Below are positions 1-5,647 of a stretch of DNA of 7,554 nt, in pieces. Location: positions 1 to 7,554 of the forward strand of contig CAZFQD010000112.1 in the NCBI GenBank assembly GCA_964520885.1. Direction: 5' to 3'. The notes below the pieces were generated by a model. That model did not search any database and was not told where the DNA came from. It saw only the letters and a list, made by a program, of their open reading frames with translations. The position numbers and the translations under genes are program-made. Every line of letters starts with the position of its first letter. Position 1 is the stretch's first letter. The DNA is from CAZFQD01 sp964520885 (GTDB lineage Bacteria; Bacillota; Clostridia; Oscillospirales; SIG519).

Positions 1-12
1 TTGCTATTGTTC

Positions 13-45
13 AAAGCATGTTGTATCAATGCTTTTAAAACATGC
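13..45. repeat. Overlapping alternative inverted repeats, possible weak terminator of an upstream gene
   Basis: AAAGCAT (13-19) pairs with ATGCTTT (29-35) across a 9-nt loop. The overlapping GCATGTT (16-22) pairs with AACATGC (39-45). The two stems share bases 16-19, so they exclude each other. The first stem runs into only four T residues (33-36), which is poor for an intrinsic terminator. A 12-bp near-palindrome, CGAAT-tg-ATTCG, follows at 45-56. No coding region is recognisable in bases 1-188. All forward frames open at the left edge close by about base 84, and none gives a recognisable protein end. Confidence 0.35.
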
Positions 46-101
46 GAATTGATTCGAAATATAAAAATTTTTTATTTATTTTAATAGGTTTTTATATGAT
101 T

Positions 102-131
102 TTGTGGAAATATATTTGAATTTGTGATAAT
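102..131 (+). promoter_or_regulatory. Candidate sigma-A promoter for uppP
   Basis: TTGTGG (102-107) could be a -35 box. It is followed after 18 bases by GATAAT (126-131) as a -10 box, with a TG dinucleotide at 124-125 just upstream. Transcription would begin around 138-140 and leave a leader of about 50 bases before the uppP start codon. Sequence this AT-rich produces such matches by chance, so this is a candidate only. Confidence 0.35.
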
Positions 132-144
132 ATATTATAAATGT

Positions 145-172
145 AAAATTGAGAATTGAAAATTGAAAATTG
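145..172 (+). repeat. 7-bp tandem repeat (AAAATTG) x4 in the uppP leader
   Basis: Four consecutive 7-base units are visible: AAAATTG (145-151), AGAATTG (152-158), AAAATTG (159-165) and AAAATTG (166-172). A degenerate AAATTCG follows. The array ends about 7 bases before the G-run (179-183) that acts as the ribosome binding site of uppP, so it would lie in the mRNA leader. A related AATTG array with the same period lies before the gene at 6972. Confidence 0.85.
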
Positions 173-188
173 AAATTCGGGGGTATTT

Positions 189-1031
189 ATGAAATTCATT
201 GAAGCAATTATTTTAGGATTAATTCAAGGCATTGCAGAGTTTTTGCCAATTTCAAGTTCTGGCCATTTAGTTATTTTTCATCAGTTTTTTCACTTTGCTG
301 ATATAGAAAATACACAATTGCTATTTGATGTATTGTTACATTTAGGAACATTAGTTGCAGTTGTTATTGCATTTTGGAAAACCATTTGCAATTTATTTAC
401 TAACTTTTTAAAAATGGTTCCACGAATATTTACAGGTCGTTTTTCATATAAAAAATCAACCCCTTATCAAAAAATGCTCATTATGATTTTAGTTTCGTTA
501 ATTCCTTTGATTTTTGTTTTGCCATTTAAAGATGATTTGGAAAATTTATTTAAAAATGTTAAGGCGGTTGGTTTATTCTTAATTATAACTGCTATTCTTT
601 TATTCTTAACTGATAGAATTGTTAAAGGCAGAAAAAATATAAACGAGGCGAAGATTTCTGATTCAATATTTATTGGTATTTTTCAAGCAATGGCCACTTT
701 GCCGGGTGTTTCCCGCTCAGGTGCTACAATTTCAGCAGGACTTTTTAGAGGCTTTTCACGAGAATTAGCGGTAGAGTTTTCCTTTATAATGTCTATTCCT
801 GCGATATTGGGTGCACTTATTTTAACATTAAAGGATACATTAAAATCTAATATTGATATAAATAGTTTTTTACCTATGATTATTGGAGCTATTATAGCTG
901 GAATTTCAGGATACTTTGCAATTAAATTTATTTCTTATTTAGTTAAAAAAGATAAGTTTGGTTTCTTCGCTTATTACTGTGCAATTGTTGGAGTTTTAAC
1001 TATTGTTATGGCATTTATACTAAATAAGTAA
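189..1031 (+). CDS. uppP: Undecaprenyl-diphosphate phosphatase (UppP/BacA)
   Basis: This integral membrane enzyme removes a phosphate from undecaprenyl diphosphate. It recycles the lipid carrier for peptidoglycan and other wall polymers, and its overproduction gives bacitracin resistance in known cases. The 280-residue protein has the family's usual length and several hydrophobic segments. Both signature regions are intact. The first spans residues 13-26 (QGIAEFLPISSSGH), with E17 and H26 as expected catalytic residues. The second spans 172-180 (PGVSRSGAT), with the essential arginine R176. The ATG at 189 is preceded by a G-run (179-183) that serves as a strong ribosome binding site. The gene is first in a same-strand series and is followed 60 bases later by ftsK with no visible terminator. 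Identification is by family motifs; nothing looks truncated or odd. Confidence 0.97.
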   Translation: MKFIEAIILGLIQGIAEFLPISSSGHLVIFHQFFHFADIENTQLLFDVLLHLGTLVAVVIAFWKTICNLFTNFLKMVPRIFTGRFSYKKSTPYQKMLIMILVSLIPLIFVLPFKDDLENLFKNVKAVGLFLIITAILLFLTDRIVKGRKNINEAKISDSIFIGIFQAMATLPGVSRSGATISAGLFRGFSRELAVEFSFIMSIPAILGALILTLKDTLKSNIDINSFLPMIIGAIIAGISGYFAIKFISYLVKKDKFGFFAYYCAIVGVLTIVMAFILNK

Positions 1032-1091
1032 TTATGTAAAAGTTGATAGAGAAAATTTTAATTATTAATTGGGTAAAGGGGGTTTTTACTA

Positions 1092-3416
1092 ATGAAAAAA
1101 CGAACAAATAGCGAAATTGACAAAAACGAGCATATTCCAATTTGGAAACAGATTACAGCCGCAATATTTATTGTGCTGGGTGCCTTTCTTTTTATTGCAA
1201 TTCTTTTTGATGCCACTGGTCCTGTTGGTAACATTATTAAAACTGTTCTTAAAGGTCTATTGGGAACAGGCTCATTAATTGTCCCTCTATTGTTTATGTA
1301 TTTAGCCGTTTGGACAGTTACAAACAGCACAAAAATTGAATTTTCTATGAAATTTTGGTCAGGCTTTGTTACTATTGTTAGTTTTAGCATTGTTATGTAT
1401 TTAATTTCAAATAACAATAGCGAGATTATAAATATAAAGGCTATGTCTAATTTAAAGTTATCTGATGTTATTGTTTTATTGTTTGATAATGGAAATAAGA
1501 ACTTTATTTCTGGCGGTGTTTTAGGTGGAATAGGTATTCCATTAGAACTGCTTTTTGATAAGATTGGAACAGGAATAATTATTGGGCTTATTTTGTTGGT
1601 ATCCTTTATGCTTTTAACAGGAATTACTCTAATACAAATCTTTCGTTCCATTTCCCCTGTTAAAATAAAAGAAATTGCAGTATCAATTGGCGAAATGTTT
1701 TCAAGACAAAACAAATTAGATAAAATTGAAAAAGTTATAAAAGATGATGAACCAATTCCCATTGTTCTGAATATTCCTTCAGTTATTGATATTCCTGTTG
1801 ATGAATTCGTGCCTTCCCGAGAGCCACAGGTTGATGACATAATTGGAGCATTGCATATTGAAGAAAAAGATAATATTAGCAAAAAATCTAACTCCATAGA
1901 AAAGACTGTTTCTGATATTCCAGATGGACAAATAAAAGTTGTTCTAAAGAACTCGCAAGAGGCTTTATATAATTATCCTCCCATTTCACTTCTCGCACAA
2001 AACACAGCATTTGTTTCAAGTGATGTATCAGACGAACTGCGAATTAATGCTAAAAAATTAGTGGATACATTAAGTAGTTTTGGAGTTGAAGCAAAAGTAA
2101 TGAATATTAGCCGTGGCCCTTCAGTAACTCGTTATGAACTGTCCCCCGGCTCTGGTGTTAAAATAAGTAAAATTGCAAATTTGGCCGATGATTTAGCCTT
2201 GAATTTAGCTGCATTAGGTGTCCGAATTGAAGCTCCTATTCCGGGCAAAGCGGCTGTTGGCATTGAAGTGCCAAATAAAAATGTCGGCTCAGTGTTTATT
2301 CGTGAACTTTTGTCCTCAAAAGAATTTATGGATGCAAAAAGTCAATTAACTGTATGTCTTGGCAAGGATATTACAGGAAATCACATAGTTGCTGACCTTT
2401 CCAAAATGCCACATTTATTAATTGCAGGTGCTACCGGCTCGGGTAAATCGGTTTGTATTAATTCTCTTATTATTTCTTTGCTTTATAAATCCTCACCTGA
2501 ACATGTTAAACTGCTTATGATTGACCCTAAGGTAGTTGAACTTAGAATTTACAACAGTATCCCCCACCTTTTAATTCCAGTGGTTACAGATGCTAAAAAA
2601 GCCTATGGTGCTTTGGCTTGGGCGGTTACTGAAATGCTAAACAGATACAAATTGTTTTCAGAGCAAAATGTTCGAGATTTAATTGGATATAATGAACTTG
2701 CAAAGGTTGATAGCAGTGTTGAGCCACTTCCTCAAATTGTAATTATTATTGATGAATTAGCTGACTTAATGATGGTTTCACCAAATGAAGTTGAGGATGC
2801 TATTTGCCGTTTGGCACAAATGGCAAGAGCGGCAGGAATGCACTTAGTTATTGCAACACAAAGGCCTTCGGTTGATGTTATTACAGGAACTATTAAAGCA
2901 AATATTCCATCACGAATTGCTTTTTCAGTTTCCTCTACAGTAGATTCAAGAATTATATTAGATATGTCTGGAGCCGAAAAATTAATTGGTCGTGGAGATA
3001 TGCTTTTCTCTCCTGTTGGAATTCCAAAACCTATGCGAATTCAAGGTTGTTTTGTTAGTGACAAAGAGGTTGAATTGGTTACTAATTTCGTTAAACGCTC
3101 AAAAGATGATATTTATGACGATGAAATAATAAGCCAAATTGATGTAGAAACTAATAATAATAAAAGAACTTCATCAAGTGATGTAGGCGATGATGACCTT
3201 ATGCTACCACAAGCAATTGAATGTATTGTAGAAGCAGGCATTGCCTCAGTTTCATTTTTGCAAAGAAGACTGAAATTAGGCTATGCAAGGGCGGCACGAA
3301 TAATGGACGAAATGGAAGCGAGGGGCATTGTTGGTCCTTTTGAGGGAAGCAAGCCACGAAAAGTGCTAATTTCAAGACAACAATGGCAGGAAATGATTAT
3401 GTCAAATGATAATTAA
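1092..3416 (+). CDS. ftsK: DNA translocase FtsK/SpoIIIE
   Basis: This membrane-anchored ATPase pumps double-stranded DNA through the closing division septum. In spore formers the SpoIIIE version moves the chromosome into the forespore. At 774 residues it is close to Bacillus SpoIIIE in length. The N-terminal region (about 21-40, 60-78, 88-106 and 160-184) holds about four hydrophobic membrane segments. A short charged linker follows (about 190-290). The motor domain has Walker A GATGSGKS at 446-453 (K452), Walker B IVIIIDELAD at 549-558 (D554, E555) and the family motif ATQRPSVDVITG at 588-599. Residues about 701-765 form the C-terminal gamma winged helix, which reads oriented DNA sequences. 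AAAGGGGG (1075-1082) is the ribosome binding site. The HAD gene begins 18 bases after the stop. FtsK and SpoIIIE cannot be told apart from sequence alone, so the symbol is generic. Confidence 0.97.
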   Translation: MKKRTNSEIDKNEHIPIWKQITAAIFIVLGAFLFIAILFDATGPVGNIIKTVLKGLLGTGSLIVPLLFMYLAVWTVTNSTKIEFSMKFWSGFVTIVSFSIVMYLISNNNSEIINIKAMSNLKLSDVIVLLFDNGNKNFISGGVLGGIGIPLELLFDKIGTGIIIGLILLVSFMLLTGITLIQIFRSISPVKIKEIAVSIGEMFSRQNKLDKIEKVIKDDEPIPIVLNIPSVIDIPVDEFVPSREPQVDDIIGALHIEEKDNISKKSNSIEKTVSDIPDGQIKVVLKNSQEALYNYPPISLLAQNTAFVSSDVSDELRINAKKLVDTLSSFGVEAKVMNISRGPSVTRYELSPGSGVKISKIANLADDLALNLAALGVRIEAPIPGKAAVGIEVPNKNVGSVFIRELLSSKEFMDAKSQLTVCLGKDITGNHIVADLSKMPHLLIAGATGSGKSVCINSLIISLLYKSSPEHVKLLMIDPKVVELRIYNSIPHLLIPVVTDAKKAYGALAWAVTEMLNRYKLFSEQNVRDLIGYNELAKVDSSVEPLPQIVIIIDELADLMMVSPNEVEDAICRLAQMARAAGMHLVIATQRPSVDVITGTIKANIPSRIAFSVSSTVDSRIILDMSGAEKLIGRGDMLFSPVGIPKPMRIQGCFVSDKEVELVTNFVKRSKDDIYDDEIISQIDVETNNNKRTSSSDVGDDDLMLPQAIECIVEAGIASVSFLQRRLKLGYARAARIMDEMEARGIVGPFEGSKPRKVLISRQQWQEMIMSNDN

Positions 3417-3434
3417 ATTGCAAACGGAGGAAAT

Positions 3435-4118
3435 ATGATATTAAAACAATACAATGCAATAATTTTTGATTTCGATTACACTTTAGTTGATGCAACTAAA
3501 GCAATTGTTAAGTGTTATAATTACGCTTTTTCTAAGGTAGGTTTTCCCTCGCAAGAAATATTAACAATAAAAAAAACTGTGGGGATGACTATTCCAGAAG
3601 CCTTTAAATTAATGACCGGGTGCCAAGATTTAGAAATAATAGAAACATTCAAGCAACATTTTAAAACTTTGGCTGATAAAATTATGACAAAAGAAACTAT
3701 TGTTTTGGATAATGCAAAAAATCTGCTTGAAATTGCAAAGCAAAACGATTTAAAAACGGGAATTTTATCTTCAAAAAAAGCTTACCGAATAAATGAAACT
3801 TTGAAAAAAGAAAATATGCTTCATTTAATTGATATAGTAATTGGCTTTGAGAATATTGAACAACACAAGCCTTTGCCACAGGGGATAGATAAAATTGCCA
3901 AAATTTTAGATATTAATAAAAATGAAATATTATATGTTGGAGATAGTTTAGTTGATGCACAAACTGCACAAAATGCAAAGGTAGATTTTATTGGAGTTTT
4001 AACAGGCACTACAACAAAAGAGGATTTTGAACGATATCCTTATATAGCGGTTTTAAATGTTTTGTTAGAGTTAGAACTGTTTTTAACCACAAAGAACACT
4101 AAGGACACAAAGGAATGA
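3435..4118 (+). CDS. HAD-superfamily phosphatase, phosphoglycolate phosphatase/PpaX-like
   Basis: This is probably a soluble phosphatase that uses an aspartyl-phosphate intermediate; the substrate is unknown. The four HAD motifs are present. Motif I is FDFDYT (11-16) with nucleophile D12 and acid/base D14. Motif II is LSS (111-113). Motif III is K145 in HKPLP. Motif IV is GDSLVD (169-174) with D170 and D174. The helical insert between motifs I and II (about 18-90) is a type C1 cap, as in phosphoglycolate phosphatase, PpaX and beta-phosphoglucomutase relatives. The ATG at 3435 follows a perfect GGAGG (3426-3430). The last nine residues, T219 to E227, are a TKN-TKD-TKE repeat made by a 9-bp DNA repeat. 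They fall beyond the expected end of the fold and look like an appended tail. The methyltransferase gene starts 11 bases downstream, which suggests translational coupling. Confidence 0.9.
   Translation: MILKQYNAIIFDFDYTLVDATKAIVKCYNYAFSKVGFPSQEILTIKKTVGMTIPEAFKLMTGCQDLEIIETFKQHFKTLADKIMTKETIVLDNAKNLLEIAKQNDLKTGILSSKKAYRINETLKKENMLHLIDIVIGFENIEQHKPLPQGIDKIAKILDINKNEILYVGDSLVDAQTAQNAKVDFIGVLTGTTTKEDFERYPYIAVLNVLLELELFLTTKNTKDTKE
4089..4115 (+). repeat. 9-bp tandem repeat x3 encoding the HAD protein's C-terminal tail
   Basis: Three 9-base units are in register: ACAAAGAAC (4089-4097), ACTAAGGAC (4098-4106) and ACAAAGGAA (4107-4115). The TGA stop follows directly. In the gene's frame each unit codes for a tripeptide, giving T-K-N, T-K-D and T-K-E. 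The preceding AACC (4085-4088) looks like part of the same element. I recall similar ACAAAGAACACAAAGG-type stretches and TKDTKE tails in unrelated bacteria, but cannot verify this here. Confidence 0.8.
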
Positions 4119-4129
4119 GGTGCTGAAAA

Positions 4130-4936
4130 ATGAAAAATGACCTACAAAAGAATGCTGATAGATTTTTAGGCTTTGCCAATACATACGATAATGTTAGACC
4201 GTCTTGTCCAAAGTATGTTTTAAAGTGTTTAATTAATTATTTAGGCTATAAACCTCAAACTGTTGTAGATTTTGGTTGTGGCACCGGGCTTTCAACAAAA
4301 TTTTGGAGTAAATACTCTAATAATGTAATAGGAATTGAGCCGAGCAAAGATATGATAAATTTAGCAATTAAAAAATCTAAAAACTATAAAAACATTAAAT
4401 ATATTAATGCCTTTTCCAATGAAACAGGGCTAAATGACAATATTGCAGATATAATAACTTGTTCACAATCTTTTCACTGGATGGAGCCAATATCAACTTT
4501 AAAAGAAGTTAATCGGCTCTTAAAACCTAACGGTATTTTTGCAGTATATGATTGTGATTGGCCTCCTGTGTTTAAATGGGAAATTGATTTTGAATATGAA
4601 AAGTTGTTTAATAAAGTATTTGAAATTGAGGCTACACATAAGGAATTTAAAAACAGTTTTTCAAGATGGAATAAAAACGAACATTTAAACAATCTAAAAA
4701 ACAGTGGACATTTTAGGTTTGTAAGGGAAATAGTTTTTACTAATACTGAAAAATGCACAGCTGACAGATATATAGGTATAGCCCTTAGTCAAGGCGGTTT
4801 GCAATCAATAATCAAGAATAATATTGAATTAATTAAGCCAGAATTAGATAGCTTTATTGAAAAAGTTAAAATGGCTTTTGATAACAAAACCTATAATATT
4901 GATTTTTGTTATAGAATGAGAATTGGAGTAAAGTAG
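4130..4936 (+). CDS. Class I SAM-dependent methyltransferase (Methyltransf_11-like)
   Basis: This is a predicted soluble methyltransferase using S-adenosylmethionine; the acceptor is unknown. The 268-residue protein opens with an RFxGFANTYDNVRP-type segment (11-24), typical of this small-molecule methyltransferase group. The SAM-binding motif I, VVDFGCGTG, lies at 45-53. The acidic residue that would hold the ribose is E70 in GIEPS. D107 lies in the motif II region, FHWM at 115-118 is a signature of the group, and the post-motif strand LKPNGIFAVYD covers 131-141. GAGGTG (4117-4122) supplies the ribosome binding site for the ATG at 4130, 11 bases after the HAD stop. No terminator is seen after it. 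General annotations such as trans-aconitate methyltransferase-like would be over-specific. Confidence 0.9.
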   Translation: MKNDLQKNADRFLGFANTYDNVRPSCPKYVLKCLINYLGYKPQTVVDFGCGTGLSTKFWSKYSNNVIGIEPSKDMINLAIKKSKNYKNIKYINAFSNETGLNDNIADIITCSQSFHWMEPISTLKEVNRLLKPNGIFAVYDCDWPPVFKWEIDFEYEKLFNKVFEIEATHKEFKNSFSRWNKNEHLNNLKNSGHFRFVREIVFTNTEKCTADRYIGIALSQGGLQSIIKNNIELIKPELDSFIEKVKMAFDNKTYNIDFCYRMRIGVK

Positions 4937-4965
4937 AGTAAACAGATACAAAGGTGTTGTATAAA

Positions 4966-5517
4966 ATGATAACCAAAAGCCCCATTAGAAATAACATAAG
5001 GTTAAAGAATTATGATTATTCTCAAAATGGATATTATTTTATTACCATTTGCACACATAATCGAGAAAATTTATTTGGCAAAATTATTAATGGAAAAATG
5101 GTTTTGAATGAATATGGCAATATCGTTAATAAAGAATGGTTAGTATCAGCAAAAATTCGCAAAGAGATAAAAATTGATAAATTTGTTGTAATGCCAAATC
5201 ATTTTCACGCAATCGTTATAATTCAAAATGTAGGGATGTATGGCAATACATCCGCAAACACAGATGAAAACCAAAAACGGATGTATATCCATACATCCCT
5301 ACAATCGCCTTCACACACATTGGGTGCTATGATTAGAGGTTTTAAATCATCTGGGACAGCAAAAATAAACACTATTAGAAATACTGAGCAAAATCCCGTA
5401 TGGCAAAAATCATATTACGACCATATTATCAGAAATGAACAAGATTATAAAGAAATTTATGAATACATTGAAAACAACCCTCAAAAATGGGAATTAGATA
5501 AATATTACATACTTTGA
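4966..5517 (+). CDS. REP-associated tyrosine transposase (RAYT, Y1_Tnp/IS200-like HUH family)
   Basis: This single-strand DNA nuclease of the Y1 HUH class is related to IS200/IS605 TnpA. Family members bind and cut REP hairpins carrying a GTAG foot. From the ATG at 4966 it has 183 residues. It begins with the family's IRLKNYDYSQNGYYFITICT (11-30). It carries the metal-binding HUH motif as MPNHFH (H79, H81), then GAMIRGFKSS (120-129), then VWQKSYYDHIIRNE (145-158), where Y150 or Y151 is the probable catalytic tyrosine. YIENNPQKW (167-175) closes the domain. A GTG at 4954 gives a longer frame, but it is part of the AAGGTG ribosome binding site (4951-4956) that serves the ATG nine bases on, so the ATG is preferred. 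Residues 89-112 are encoded by a REP-like inverted pair. No flanking terminal repeats typical of an insertion sequence are seen. Confidence 0.94.
   Translation: MITKSPIRNNIRLKNYDYSQNGYYFITICTHNRENLFGKIINGKMVLNEYGNIVNKEWLVSAKIRKEIKIDKFVVMPNHFHAIVIIQNVGMYGNTSANTDENQKRMYIHTSLQSPSHTLGAMIRGFKSSGTAKINTIRNTEQNPVWQKSYYDHIIRNEQDYKEIYEYIENNPQKWELDKYYIL
5229..5303 (+). repeat. BIME-like pair of REP hairpins embedded in the RAYT coding sequence
   Basis: The left arm (5229-5254) and right arm (5278-5303) are inverted repeats matching at 24 of 26 positions, separated by 23 bases. Each arm is also its own hairpin. The left has GGATGTAT (5234-5241), loop GGCA and ATACATCC (5246-5253). The right has GGATGTAT (5279-5286), loop ATCC and ATACATCC (5291-5298). 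The left hairpin is preceded by GTAG (5230-5233 including the first stem G) and the right is followed by the complementary CTAC. This is a REP plus inverted REP arrangement. It is read in frame as RAYT codons 89-112. Confidence 0.88.
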
Positions 5518-5578
5518 GTAAATATTTAGAAAGGTAATTTTTAATGTTATGTATTTTGGCAAGGTATAAAAAATACTA

Positions 5579-5607
5579 TTGACTTATTAAAAAACTTCGG
5601 CTATAAT
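5579..5607 (+). promoter_or_regulatory. Near-consensus sigma-A promoter of the AAA_14/DUF4143 gene
   Basis: TTGACT (5579-5584) and a perfect TATAAT (5602-5607) are separated by exactly 17 bases. The start point would be near 5614, giving a leader of about 34 bases before the ATG at 5648. This is the strongest promoter match in the window. It marks the ATPase gene as a separate transcription unit from the genes before it. Confidence 0.8.
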
Positions 5608-5632
5608 GTATTTAGAATATAGATTAGCCGAA
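5596..5632. promoter_or_regulatory. Inverted repeat overlapping the -10 box, possible operator or leader hairpin
   Basis: TTCGGCTA (5596-5603) is perfectly inverted as TAGCCGAA (5625-5632), with 21 bases between. The left arm covers the spacer end and the first two bases of the -10 box. The right arm lies in the transcribed leader, 15 bases before the start codon. A repressor could bind both arms. Because the left arm is not transcribed, an RNA hairpin from this promoter is unlikely. Confidence 0.45.
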
Positions 5633-5647
5633 AGAATGTGAATTATT

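Noticed and set aside
1043..1071. Possible promoter in the uppP-ftsK gap starting with TTGATA
   Set aside because: TTGATA at 1043 is a fair -35 box, but no -10 box better than three of six matches lies at 16-18 bases, so it is not supported.
1058..1897. 279-codon open frame on the minus strand across the ftsK 5' region
   Set aside because: It is antisense to the membrane and linker part of a clearly real ftsK, has low-complexity Ile/Ser/Asn/Pro-rich content with no recognisable motif, and arises from the AT-rich codons of the true gene.
4474..4758. 94-codon minus-strand frame within the methyltransferase gene
   Set aside because: It is a shadow of the well-supported methyltransferase, with no motif and no supporting context.
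4954..4965. GTG start giving a RAYT four codons longer
   Set aside because: The GTG is part of the AAGGTG ribosome binding site, which is nine bases from the ATG at 4966. Starting at the GTG would leave no ribosome binding site upstream.
5544..5582. 12-codon frame between the RAYT and the ATPase
   Set aside because: It overlaps the -35 box of the ATPase promoter, its peptide resembles nothing, and short frames like this are expected by chance.
4937..5647. An insertion sequence bounded by terminal inverted repeats around the RAYT
   Set aside because: No inverted or direct repeats were found at the gene borders. RAYT genes are normally single-copy and lack IS ends, so only the internal REP pair is reported.
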